Assembly (NCBI GenBank): GCA_016169945.1
Contig: JADLSH010000285.1
Span: 496,001-560,000 of the forward strand
Direction: 5' to 3'
Length of the DNA: 64,000 bases
Source of the DNA: Trachythela sp. YZ-2020
Taxonomy: Eukaryota > Cnidaria > Anthozoa > Malacalcyonacea > Clavulariidae
The first letter of the stretch is position 1; each line of letters begins with the position of its first letter. Below, piece by piece: positions 46,801-55,187 of the stretch. The translations under genes and the position numbers were made by a program. The notes under the pieces were generated by a model. That model had not been told where the DNA came from, made no database searches, and saw only the letters and a list, made by a program, of their open reading frames with translations.

Positions 46801-47666
46801 GGTGTGGTTGTTGTTCTTATACTCAATGCGGTCGTGGGTTCATCTGGCTTTTTCGTCATAGCTCGCTTAGGTGCTGTTGTTGTAACTCGATTGGTTGGTT
46901 TGGGTTCCACTGCCTTGCCTCTTTGGCTTCTCTGCAATTACAAGACATATGATAAGGTTCGTTTCTTAAAAAGTAAATCGCCTTAACTCGCCGCTTAACT
47001 TGCTTTAAATTTCGAGTAATCCGGCGTAGTTTCTCTTAAGTCACATATACCAGCAGAAGACGAAACAGTTATTTTACAGTGAAGCGACAGTGGTGTACCT
47101 TGTACAATTTACTCATGATGAACTTGTTCGACTAGTGTCCGGTGTAGCGGCCCTCGTGTGGAAGGGATGTAACGAAAACACGCTCGAAGAGAGACACAGA
47201 GCTAGGAAAACACGCACGTTTAGTTTTTGGTGAGTTTGGAAAGAGGAGAAAATCCTCCAAGCACAGGATAGAACCAAATACAATTCTACTGACATGATTT
47301 TTCAAGTACAGGGTAGTTACCCAACCTAAGTCAACATCTGCCCTCGACTTACACTAGCAGGCTTGACTCGGGCGGTAAAGGGCAGCGCGCTAACCGCATG
47401 TGCCACATGTACTTCCCAAAGCACACTTAACAAGAATACCTTTTCTATTATTTCGTAGTAATCGAAGTATTGCGTAGCGTGAAAATTCTTAGGATGTGTC
47501 GACTTCCTGGCGTTGTTCAGTTCACAATTCTTGGAAGAACGTGTATTTTTTCCTTTGTTGAAATTGAATGATTTGCAAGCAGGATGCTCAGCCAGGCAAT
47601 TTAAAGCGCATTCCAAAGCTTCCGGTGTATTATATTTGCGGATTACGTGTCCAGTAAGTCGGTGAC
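43816..47666 (-). CDS. Fibrinogen-related gene copy C (PAN - Thr-rich linker - fibrinogen domain)
   Basis: Four exons on the minus strand with AG/GT borders and a continuous frame: PAN/apple 47,666-47,440, Thr-rich linker 46,931-46,679, fibrinogen part 1 44,938-44,552, fibrinogen part 2 44,078-43,816 with stop. The last exon reads TTQDVDNDWTSGNCARDLHG, GAWWIRKNSTAHLNGEYLGG and HFKGCYYSYKVAEMKV, the calcium- and ligand-binding end of the fibrinogen fold. The linker is 17 codons shorter than in copy A. Domain order suggests a secreted or surface recognition protein, as in invertebrate FREP/ficolin-like families, but with an apple domain. The signal-peptide exon lies upstream and was not identified. 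Confidence 0.9.
45180..45490 (+). repeat. Dispersed SINE-like repeat in an intron of copy C
   Basis: A stretch with GGTTGGTTCTCTCCTGTTC, TTTTTCTCCGGGTACTC and GTTTTCCTCC, absent from the same intron of copy A. It resembles dispersed short repeats that I recall from invertebrate genomes, but the family is not established here. Confidence 0.4.
45995..46360. repeat. 17-bp intronic minisatellite, copy C
   Basis: About 21 units of GTATTAGAGAGGTGTCC, more than twice the copy-A array. Confidence 0.88.
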
Positions 47667-47969
47667 CTGCAGAACAGTGATAAAAGAATTGATGGGCTTA
47701 TAACTCCTAAATCTATGATTTATACACGGAAGGGCACATACATGGATAAATTTCAGTTTTATAAATTTCGGAGTGCGGACAGGCGATTTCGTTTCGAAAA
47801 TTTCGAAATGCGGACTGTATTATGTTATTAACTAACTAAACGAATGCATGCCCATGACAGAATTGGTTGATTGGTAATAAGATTAAAATATTTAAAATAT
47901 TGAATATAATCATATATTTCATTACCTGTTTTATAAAAGATGAGTGTTTTATGTTTTTGTCAACTATAT

Positions 47970-48310
47970 AACAGACTGTGAATATAATATTTTTAAATAA
48001 TTTCAACTGTTATAAACAACAGATTTTCAGTGAACATATTATATGTAGCAAATATAATATTAGTAAGGTGGTACTCCATAGATTTTTATAAACTATGTTG
48101 TCTATTTGGAGTTGTTTTGACGAAAAAGGGAGGGTAAATATTTCACGTATACAGAATTTGACAACGGTGACAGAATGTAATATTTTTATACAATTTCAAC
48201 CGTTATGAACTATTGATTTTCAGTGAACATGTATGTAGCAAATATAGTGTTCGTTAAGGGTTACGAACGTAATATATTTTGAGTGCAAATTATGTATACA
48301 TATATAGCCC
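47970..48310. repeat. Upstream flank shared by fibrinogen copies A and C
   Basis: CAGATTTTCAGTGAACATAT, GGTAAATATTTCACGTATAC and neighbouring sequence match about 3,540-3,690 upstream of copy A, and the block is internally repeated (48,170-48,260). The duplication unit therefore includes 5' flank. Confidence 0.75.
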
Positions 48311-48430
48311 CAAGACACTTCACGCATGTCTGGATGCGTATGTGTCTGAGTATTGTATCACATGCGCTTGGTGAGAGCAATAGTATGGGTGTATAAATAC
48401 GAAGTCACTCACACCTAGACTCCGTTACAA

Positions 48431-48475
48431 GCTGCACTGACGAGCCGTTGAACGGCAAAACAGGCACGTCTGCAG
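48431..48475 (+). ncRNA. Hammerhead-ribozyme-like fold (type I), core altered
   Basis: Read on the plus strand: stem I strand CTGCA, core CTGACGAG, stem II CCG-loop-CGG, then CAAAAC where CGAAAC is expected, a minimal stem III, GTC, and TGCAG, which pairs with CTGCA. This is the layout of minimal hammerheads found in Penelope-like elements, and a Penelope endonuclease relic lies 250 bp away. The G-to-A change in the GAAA core (position G12) should strongly reduce cleavage. Confidence 0.6.
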
Positions 48476-48667
48476 ATTTAACTATATATATATATATATA
48501 TATATAACTATATATACATATATATTTCTAAAATTCATTAATTATTCATAAGCAAAATACAAAGGAAACTCATGACCCGTAGCGGATCTATATATTTGAT
48601 ATAGACTTGCTCAAATTTTCTCCTTCAATTTTTACAGCGTAGACAACATCAATCTACGCTGTCATTT

Positions 48668-48725
48668 TAGAAGTAATATATACAAACCTTATATATATAT
48701 TATAAGGTTTGTATATATTACTTCT
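48668..48725. repeat. 58-bp perfect-looking palindrome
   Basis: AGAAGTAATATATACAAACC is followed by a TA core and its exact complement. It begins just after a repeat shared with 3,195-3,310 and ends at the Penelope relic. Confidence 0.85.
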
Positions 48726-49040
48726 AAAATGACGTAATATATACAAACCTTACATTTGCATGCTTTTTATGCTGAAAAGATTTAGTGTGGTTGGCCAATC
48801 GCTCTTTGAATGTGGTTGTAGTCATGCCAATGTAATTTTTGATCGTGTTTGTGTTGCTTACTGTGACTGTTGCTTTGCATACTATGTCACTAGTCCTGCA
48901 TTGTTTTTGTAGCGGGCAAATGGTGTTTTCTCTAGAACTGCAATTGGTAGTGTCCCTCTCCTGTGGCTTGTTATTCTCCAGTGCAGACAAGTTTTGAGGT
49001 AAGCGAAAATCTATAATTTGCTCTAACTACATGTTGTCGA
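48724..49040 (-). pseudogene. Penelope-like element, GIY-YIG endonuclease fragment
   Basis: The minus strand reads CPLQKQCRTSDIVCKATVTV, then NYIGMTTTTFKERLANHTKS and FQHKKHAN, the C-terminal GIY-YIG nuclease with its upstream Cys motif as in Penelope-like retroelements. The reverse transcriptase is absent and the end is lost beyond 48,724. Confidence 0.8.
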
Positions 49041-49740
49041 GCACTCTTTGCGTTTCGTAGACCTAAACCTGCAAATGACACGGAAACTTCAAATGACACG
49101 GAACTTTCAAATGACATGCAAATGACACGGAACTTTCGAAATATATTTGGACATTGATAGAAAGCAATAAGGATTTCAGTATTAATTGGCAAATTTTAAA
49201 ACATTCTATTTCGTACACGGGATAGAGGATCAAAACGATGCAATTTATGTTTAGAAGAAAAATTTTGTATTTTGAAAGAAGAAAACAAGAATTGTTTACT
49301 CAACAAAAGAGCTGAAATAATTTCACGGTATCGTCATCGTAATAAATTTCGCGTAAACAACGCAAACAAAGCCATGCATGCACACATTGTCTCCCACATA
49401 CACCCCCACGCTCCGGCAGGAAGCATATAAGCGGTCATTTCTTTCGATAGGTGACCTTCCATGGGAAAACATACCTTAACGATATTTCGTTGAAACGGCC
49501 AAAAAAACGGAGAACGAACGAATAGAGAACGTTTTGTTATAACGTTTCAACGAATCTCAAAAACGTTTTGACGATTTGAGTAAAAAATCTGAACGAATAA
49601 AGTCGAGGATTTGAACGGATAAAAAAACGTCAGTAGTGTATAAATGACGTTCCTGGCTCATTTTTTTGCTGACGTCAGCATTTTTCATATCGTCAGCAAA
49701 AAATTAGCGCGTCAGCAAAAAAAATATGGGTATAAAAAAT
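49041..49740. other. Transition into the virus-like block
   Basis: AT-rich DNA with repeated AACGTTT/ACGTTTTGACG words (49,490-49,640) and the palindrome GCTGACGTCAGC at about 49,669. No terminal repeat could be recognised here because the right end of the block is outside the window, so the left boundary is uncertain (about 49.4-49.75 kb). Confidence 0.5.
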
Positions 49741-49880
49741 TACCCCACGCGCTAGCGCGTGTTACCCCACGTGTTACCAAACATTTTACCACACCCCACC
49801 CCACGCGCTAGCGCGTGCTAGCGCGCTCGCTGCGCGTGTTACCCCACGCGCTAGCGCGCCCCCACGCGTGTTACCCCACA
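49741..49880. repeat. GC-rich palindromic repeats at the left of the block
   Basis: Four to five variants of TTACCCCACGCGCTAGCGCG, each with the palindrome CGCGCTAGCGCG. They stand out in AT-rich flanks and precede the first gene. Confidence 0.85.
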
Positions 49881-50002
49881 TGTTATCGCTCTCCCTGCGT
49901 GTCACATCATTCTGAAAGCTTTATAGAATTGAGAGAATAAATTTAGCGTCTTTTTTAAATCGCTTGGGTTTACTTCATGTCTAAGATAAAATAAAAAGAG
50001 TC

Positions 50003-50506
50003 ATGGGAACAATGGAGACATTAAACAAATTAAATAGTTTTGTGGATAAGTCAGGATATGATCGTAAGCTTAAGTGTGAAAAAGATTGTGAGTGGTGTCA
50101 TGGTATGATATGTGAGTTTGGATGTGGGTTATGTGTGGGTGACACCCTTTGTGATTGTGGACCATGTGAAGGTGAAAGATTATCTCGCTATCACTCGTCT
50201 CGTGAAGATACAATGTGTAAGTGTGAGTGTGATGGAGGAGACTTTTGTAAAGGAGAGTGTAAGTGTTATATATGTAATGATGTGTGTGGGAAAAGGGGGT
50301 GTTATTGTATGAATAAGTCTTGTAAGGGTGAGTGTGAGTGTTACAGTTGTGAGGAATGTCATATATCATGTGAGTATTGTAGTAGTTGCACCAATCCAAA
50401 TTGTGGGTGTGAGTATTGTGAGCATCGTAACAAGGATGACATGTGTAGCGATGAGGAGTGTGAGTATGACTGTTGTATTGCAAAGCGTCATATCAACTGG
50501 ACATAA
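50003..50506 (+). CDS. Cys-rich protein 1 of the virus-like block
   Basis: This frame encodes 167 aa with about 40 Cys, mostly as CxC, CxxC and CxCxC clusters (CKCECDGGDFCKGECKCYIC), plus many acidic residues. Such proteins bind several zinc ions or are disulphide-rich; there is no signal peptide. AT-rich upstream sequence with ATAAAATAAAA lies just before the ATG, and a perfect hairpin (50,544-50,568) follows the stop. No family recognised; a second Cys-rich gene lies at 55.2-55.7 kb. Metallothionein-like or zinc-ribbon scaffolds are possible. Confidence 0.75.
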   Translation: MGTMETLNKLNSFVDKSGYDRKLKCEKDCEWCHGMICEFGCGLCVGDTLCDCGPCEGERLSRYHSSREDTMCKCECDGGDFCKGECKCYICNDVCGKRGCYCMNKSCKGECECYSCEECHISCEYCSSCTNPNCGCEYCEHRNKDDMCSDEECEYDCCIAKRHINWT

Positions 50507-50543
50507 GTAAAAATTTCAAAAAGAAAAAACATTAAAAAAGTAA

Positions 50544-50568
50544 TTTGTAACCCAACACGGGTTACAAA
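50544..50568. terminator. 3' hairpin after Cys-rich gene 1
   Basis: 10-bp stem TTTGTAACCC/GGGTTACAAA with a 5-base loop, 38 bases past the stop. One of eight similar hairpins in the block. Confidence 0.7.
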
Positions 50569-50624
50569 ATACAAATTTACATATATAAGGTATCGTAATG
50601 TCAAAGTCATCTATAAAGTAACAT

Positions 50625-51440
50625 ATGAGTTTTAAATGTATAACAGACGAAGGGTTTACCTTAAAAACCATTGCTGAAATAATAAGCATGGTCAGTTACA
50701 AAGGGTACATTAAAGTCACAGAGTTGGGAATACACATTACAAGCTGTGTACCGCGCGCAAGCGCGCCGCCCAACGCGCCAGACGCTCATCTCGCCTCCGG
50801 CTCGTCGAAACTAATGATAAGCATGATGTTTAAACATAACATGTTAAACATGTTTCGAAGCGTCGATAAATCTTTTATTGTGATAGACACAGCAACTCTA
50901 GCATCTCTACTTAAACATATCACAAAATCAAAAACTATAGAGTTAAGTTATTCTGACAAAAAACTTAACATTATTACAAGATGTAACAAAAATTTAAACA
51001 CCACAAACACAACTCTTAACACATTAACTAATCAGTGGTATGAAATAGTACCACCAGTTTGTGGGTTGCGCGAAGCGCGGTATAAGAAAGGTCTGCTGTT
51101 AAACTCGAGTGAGTTTTTTGGTGCATGTAAGGACCTAAGTCTTATCGATCAACATATAACTGTCGAAGTGATAGGCTTATTTGGACTTAGACTCACATCT
51201 TCGATAAGTGATATCGTCGTAAAGACTGTGAGACTGGGAGTTCACGAGTCTAATAATGTCGATGTAACTCAAACAGGGGTGTTTAACGCTGGTAACATTA
51301 ACAAGATGAGTAAACTTGCAAGCGTGTCAACGAAAGTGAGGGTGTGCTTACTCGATAACCAACCGATGTTAATCATTGCGTTTACATCTTTAGGTGAGGT
51401 CAAAGCGTATGTCAAACCAAGAAACCATAACGAGTTATAA
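50625..51440 (+). CDS. PCNA-like sliding clamp
   Basis: This frame encodes 271 aa, close to the usual clamp length. The N-terminus has the clamp pattern FTLKTIAEIISMVSYKGYIK followed by VTELGIHIT. The centre has the domain-connecting region (LLKHITKSKTIELSYSDKKL), and the C-terminus ends with a strand DNQPMLIIAFTSLGEVKAYV like the DNQPxxxxF...Y of PCNA. Clamps tether DNA polymerase and other replication enzymes to DNA. Two GC-rich repeat insertions lie inside the gene, in frame: about residues 42-62 (PRASAPPNAP...) and about 149-152 (LREAR). Sequence divergence is high, so an unusual clamp or a clamp-fold protein is possible. Confidence 0.75.
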   Translation: MSFKCITDEGFTLKTIAEIISMVSYKGYIKVTELGIHITSCVPRASAPPNAPDAHLASGSSKLMISMMFKHNMLNMFRSVDKSFIVIDTATLASLLKHITKSKTIELSYSDKKLNIITRCNKNLNTTNTTLNTLTNQWYEIVPPVCGLREARYKKGLLLNSSEFFGACKDLSLIDQHITVEVIGLFGLRLTSSISDIVVKTVRLGVHESNNVDVTQTGVFNAGNINKMSKLASVSTKVRVCLLDNQPMLIIAFTSLGEVKAYVKPRNHNEL

Positions 51441-51465
51441 ATATATAAATAAAATACATAACACA

Positions 51466-52008
51466 ATGTCACTTAGATTTGGATATTCGAACGATGAACC
51501 AAACTTCATCCACAACCAAAAACCTCTTAGAGCAGAACCATTGTACTTTCTAACGACTAGTGATTTCCGTGGGGCTTATGATGGCTTGGTTAAAGATAGA
51601 TGGCGCGAACCTATGGACAGAATGAAAAACTTTGGACCAATGTACATCTGGTGTAACAATTTTTCGGAAAACTCGGGGATAGCTCTTAGAGCTCACCTCA
51701 TGGACGACGACGCTGATATTACAACACCAATGAGAATATTATATTCTTTATACTGTATAATGGCGGATGGTACAAAAATAACGAGGGATCTAAAAGAAAT
51801 AAATTTAGCAACTAAACAGATTCCGGGTACAAACTACTTCATATTGGATGAAAATTTTAGTATTCCAGAAGTTGTCCCCGAGTACAAAACCATGAAACTT
51901 ATGACTGTAAAATTTAAACAACTTTCTGATGAAACAGGTGGTAACGAGTCAACTCTCCATGTAACAACTTACACTATTGAGTCAAACAATCTTTTTAACC
52001 ATAAATAA
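51466..52008 (+). CDS. Tagged virion-type protein, member 1
   Basis: This frame encodes 180 aa, starting MSLRFGYSNDEPNFIHNQ. The same tag begins the next two genes, a micro-ORF and the collagen-like fibre. The rest is mixed alpha/beta without a known motif (GPMYIWCNNFSENSGIALRA). AATAAAATA lies upstream of the ATG. By analogy with adenovirus-type fibres, whose short N-terminal motif docks onto the capsid, the tag may be a capsid-binding peptide and this a spike or vertex protein. That role is inference. Confidence 0.7.
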   Translation: MSLRFGYSNDEPNFIHNQKPLRAEPLYFLTTSDFRGAYDGLVKDRWREPMDRMKNFGPMYIWCNNFSENSGIALRAHLMDDDADITTPMRILYSLYCIMADGTKITRDLKEINLATKQIPGTNYFILDENFSIPEVVPEYKTMKLMTVKFKQLSDETGGNESTLHVTTYTIESNNLFNHK

Positions 52009-52014
52009 ATAAAA

Positions 52015-52095
52015 ATGACACTTAGATTTGGATACTCGAATGACGAACCAAACTACATTCATAACATTCCAAGAGCACCGCGGAATAATTTGTAA
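52015..52095 (+). CDS. 26-codon micro-ORF with the shared tag
   Basis: Starts MTLRFGYSNDEPNYIHN and stops after 26 codons, inside the left arm of the hairpin at 52,088-52,113. It starts 7 bases after the previous stop, with AATAAATAAAA before the ATG. Either a truncated member of the tagged family or a genuine short peptide. Its near-identity to the tag of the gene before it argues for recent duplication or selection. Confidence 0.6.
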   Translation: MTLRFGYSNDEPNYIHNIPRAPRNNL

Positions 52096-52113
52096 CCTTT
52101 TCAGGTTACAAAT
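52088..52113. terminator. 3' hairpin between tagged genes
   Basis: Perfect 10-bp stem ATTTGTAACC/GGTTACAAAT, loop TTTTCA. It contains the micro-ORF stop codon and ends just before the collagen-like gene's start region. Confidence 0.75.
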
Positions 52114-52121
52114 AAATACAC

Positions 52122-53855
52122 ATGGCATTAGCATTTGGTTACACAAAAGATAACCGATACACAACAATCGGTGGTCAACAAGGACCAACTGGTCCGCAAG
52201 GACCGCAAGGTCCCGATGGTATACAAGGCGAACAAGGTAACCCAGGCCAACGAGGTCTTAAAGGTTTTAAAGGTGACAAAGGTTTAAAAGGTGACAACGG
52301 TAACACAGGCATTCAAGGTCTACAAGGTGTCACAGGTTCCAAAGGACTAACGGGGAACACAGGTCCACAAGGTCAACAAGGGCTAAATGGAAACACAGGT
52401 CCACAAGGGTCAAAAGGACGCAAAGGTGACGATGGCGCATCGGGTCCCAACGGTAACACAGGTATACAAGGTCTTCAAGGTGTCACTGGTGTAAAAGGGT
52501 TAACTGGAAACACAGGTCCACAAGGTCAACAAGGCTTAAATGGAAACACAGGTCCACAAGGTCCACAAGGACCGGCAGGGTCCGGATCGGGATCAGGTTC
52601 TCAAGGTCCAAAAGGTGACACAGGTGCCACAGGCATACAAGGTATGCAAGGTGTCACAGGTTCCAAAGGACTAACTGGGAACACAGGTCCACAAGGACAA
52701 CAAGGGTTAAATGGAAACACAGGACCACAAGGTCCACGAGGACACAAAGGTAATGATGGCCCACATGGTCCCAACGGTAACACAGGCATACAGGGTATGC
52801 AAGGTGTCACAGGTTCCAAAGGACTAACTGGGAACACAGGTCCACAAGGTCAACAAGGGTTACGAGGTGTCACAGGCGCAAGCGGTCCTCAAGGTTTACA
52901 AGGTCCTCGAGGAGGGTCAGGATCGGGATCAGGTTCTCAAGGTTCTAAAGGTGACACAGGTGCCACAGGTCCTCAAGGACCACAAGGGTTCAAAGGGACT
53001 AACGGACAACAAGGACCACAAGGTAACACAGGTCAACAAGGTCCTCAAGGGTTAATTGGTCATACAGGTCCCCAAGGTTTAAAAGGTGACCGAGGTTTAC
53101 AAGGGCTTAAAGGTCAAGATACAGGGAACACAGGACCCCAAGGTCCTCAAGGGCCACAAGGACCCCAAGGGTTAATTGGACACACAGGACCCCAAGGACT
53201 TAAAGGTGACCGAGGAAATCTTGGTCCACGAGGTATTGTTGGTCTTACAGGTGACATTGGTTATGACGGTCCCCAAGGTTCTCAAGGTGACAAGGGTGAC
53301 AAGGGTGACAAGGGTGACACTGGTGACAAAGGAGTCACCGGACCAAGAGGGTTCACAGGGATGGTGGGAGCGAGAGGTGATACCGGAAGCATAGGTGGGC
53401 AAGGTAACAGTGGGTCTCGCGGTCAAAAAGGCGACACCGGAAGTACAGGCCCACAAGGACACAAAGGTGATAAAGGAGACACTTTCACACCTTCTGTAAG
53501 TTATCTCATAAACAAGGGTAAAAACTCATACATAACAGGAGACGATAATATTGCATGTGTAAGAAATAAAAACAAAATATTTTCAATGGTAGTAGGGCAA
53601 CAAGGAGACTACATAGTTAAATACATGCTAACTTTAAAACCCACAACACATGAAAAAGGGGATCCTGTTATAATTACCACCAAAGGTTGGTACTCAACAG
53701 ATTTTGGCGGTTACGCAGATATTAAAACATGTATTTATGTTGAAAATACTAAAAAAACAAACTTTGAATTTTTAATGATGGTTCCGTATATGATAATATA
53801 CCCCAACACATTTACATGGAAGGTGTTATTACCATTGCAAAAGGAGCGACAGTAG
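52122..53855 (+). CDS. Collagen-like fibre protein (tagged member 3), 3' frame break
   Basis: This frame encodes 577 aa. The start MALAFGYTKD is a variant of the shared tag. About 145 Gly-X-Y triplets follow (about residues 18-455, rich in GPQGPQ, GNTGPQ, GDKGDK), with two GSGSGSGSQ interruptions, then a globular C-terminal head of about 120 residues. The layout (tag, triple-helical shaft, head) is that of a trimeric fibre; collagen-like proteins occur in several large DNA viruses and virophages. The +1 frame stays open from about 53,815 to 53,950 after this frame ends, in a way that would complete a longer head, so a single-base change near 53,815 probably shortened the protein. Confidence 0.85.
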   Translation: MALAFGYTKDNRYTTIGGQQGPTGPQGPQGPDGIQGEQGNPGQRGLKGFKGDKGLKGDNGNTGIQGLQGVTGSKGLTGNTGPQGQQGLNGNTGPQGSKGRKGDDGASGPNGNTGIQGLQGVTGVKGLTGNTGPQGQQGLNGNTGPQGPQGPAGSGSGSGSQGPKGDTGATGIQGMQGVTGSKGLTGNTGPQGQQGLNGNTGPQGPRGHKGNDGPHGPNGNTGIQGMQGVTGSKGLTGNTGPQGQQGLRGVTGASGPQGLQGPRGGSGSGSGSQGSKGDTGATGPQGPQGFKGTNGQQGPQGNTGQQGPQGLIGHTGPQGLKGDRGLQGLKGQDTGNTGPQGPQGPQGPQGLIGHTGPQGLKGDRGNLGPRGIVGLTGDIGYDGPQGSQGDKGDKGDKGDTGDKGVTGPRGFTGMVGARGDTGSIGGQGNSGSRGQKGDTGSTGPQGHKGDKGDTFTPSVSYLINKGKNSYITGDDNIACVRNKNKIFSMVVGQQGDYIVKYMLTLKPTTHEKGDPVIITTKGWYSTDFGGYADIKTCIYVENTKKTNFEFLMMVPYMIIYPNTFTWKVLLPLQKERQ

Positions 53856-53958
53856 AGTTAAAGTCCTTCACAGATTACTTTGGTGACTTTTACAGTTATC
53901 TTCTCTACGATGTTTACGATGCTATGATATTTTTCACAAAAGTTGGGTAAAATAAAAA

Positions 53959-54549
53959 ATGAAAACACCATTTAAAATGCTTATAACTGGTTCAACAGAG
54001 TGTGGTAAGACATACTATATGTTAAACATGTTGGTTAACGAGTACCGCGGTCACTTCCAATACATATTTTTAATATGCCCAACGTTTGAGTACAACCAGA
54101 CTTACCAAAACTGGTCGTACAAAGACTCCCCTGGTTTTTACACGATACAATGTGACCAAGATCAAGTCGACACATTTTTAAAATACATCTCGGATACATT
54201 CAAAGGAACTAACTCGCTAATAATTTTAGACGACTGTGCAAGTTCTAAGTCCGTTAAGACAAGAACATCCGAGCTTGTTAACTTAGCTTTCTCGGCCAGA
54301 CATTACAACCTAAGTACGATAGTCATAACCCAAAAATTAACGGCCATCACACCGGCTTACCGTGAAAACATAGCCAAGCTAGTTGTGTTTGACACACCCA
54401 GCGCTCTCGCATGGAAAACCATCACAGATGAGTTCTTAGACATTCCTAAACAAGAACAAGACGCACTACGAAAAGCTCTCAAAGAGAACAAGTATGCTCG
54501 GTTAGAGATCAACCTCAGATTCCCCCGATCACATAATATCACTGTGTAG
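53959..54549 (+). CDS. A32-type genome-packaging ATPase
   Basis: This frame encodes 196 aa, short and complete. Walker A is GSTECGKT (residues 11-18); Walker B is LIILDD (87-92), followed by the sensor region SARHYNLSTIVITQKLTAIT. It belongs to the FtsK/HerA-A32 superfamily that powers DNA entry into capsids of Polintons, virophages, adintoviruses and large DNA viruses. It lies 8 bases after the open frame that follows the fibre gene and 12 bases before the next gene. Its core is divergent from the ATPase relic at 7.0-7.7 kb, so the two elements are not close relatives. AAAATAAAAA abuts the ATG. Confidence 0.9.
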   Translation: MKTPFKMLITGSTECGKTYYMLNMLVNEYRGHFQYIFLICPTFEYNQTYQNWSYKDSPGFYTIQCDQDQVDTFLKYISDTFKGTNSLIILDDCASSKSVKTRTSELVNLAFSARHYNLSTIVITQKLTAITPAYRENIAKLVVFDTPSALAWKTITDEFLDIPKQEQDALRKALKENKYARLEINLRFPRSHNITV

Positions 54550-54561
54550 ATAGAATAAAAT

Positions 54562-55122
54562 ATGAACCCAGATGAAATAGAAACATTACGTGATGAACTA
54601 ATAGCACTCTCAGAGAAGGGTCAAATTCACCAAACTAAGAAGTATTTAAAGAACAAGTCTCGTGCGACAGCCTCAGTTTTACAAAAGATAAAAGCCGAAT
54701 ATCTAAAAAACAGAGACGACATAAGCAAAGATAAGATGGCCATAAATTTTGTGTTGTTATCTGTATCTGTCATCGATAAATTTTGTGGTAGTTACTTAAA
54801 AATTGTTGACAAGTCAAAGTTTTTAGAAAATGTTTTAGACGACGAAAACATCATGTTCGTCATAAAAGACATAATGCCTAGTTACACACCAGACGACGAT
54901 TTCAGTAAGTACTTACTGGCATCCATTTCAATAGGTACTTTGTGTTACAGTCATGTTGTCTTAGTAACTGAACCGCGCGCAAGTGCGCCTAACGAGACAA
55001 ACGAGACATACGAACCTGACGTTACACCAAGTTATTTTAAACAACCTGACGCATCTAGTAGCATCGAAGATGCTTTGCACGCTAGTAGAGACACAAGTGA
55101 AACTTTTGACACCATCTACTAA
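54562..55122 (+). CDS. Hypothetical helical protein downstream of the ATPase
   Basis: This frame encodes 186 aa. The N-terminal two-thirds is helical and charged, with a hydrophobic patch (MAINFVLLSVSVIDKF). The C-terminal third is low complexity and contains the in-frame GC-rich repeat product PRASAPN. TAGAATAAAAT abuts the ATG. Likely co-transcribed with the ATPase, ending at the hairpin at 55,138-55,163. No family recognised. Confidence 0.7.
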   Translation: MNPDEIETLRDELIALSEKGQIHQTKKYLKNKSRATASVLQKIKAEYLKNRDDISKDKMAINFVLLSVSVIDKFCGSYLKIVDKSKFLENVLDDENIMFVIKDIMPSYTPDDDFSKYLLASISIGTLCYSHVVLVTEPRASAPNETNETYEPDVTPSYFKQPDASSSIEDALHASRDTSETFDTIY

Positions 55123-55137
55123 TCATATAATTAAAAA

Positions 55138-55163
55138 ATTTGTAACCTTGTTGGGTTACAAAT
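55138..55163. terminator. Hairpin between convergent genes
   Basis: Perfect 10-bp stem ATTTGTAACC/GGTTACAAAT, loop TTGTTG, shared by the rightward gene ending at 55,122 and the leftward gene ending at 55,188. A GC-rich repeat (CGCGCGCAAGCGCGC) follows at 55,171. Confidence 0.8.
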
Positions 55164-55187
55164 ATTCACACGCGCGCAAGCGCGCTT

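Noticed and set aside
49400..49750. Left terminal inverted repeat of the block
   Set aside because: Without the right end in the window no partner can be seen, so no boundary is claimed.
50003..50510. Long ORFs on the minus strand and in other plus frames over Cys-rich gene 1
   Set aside because: Shadows caused by TGT-rich codons; the chosen frame has the start motif and the 3' hairpin.
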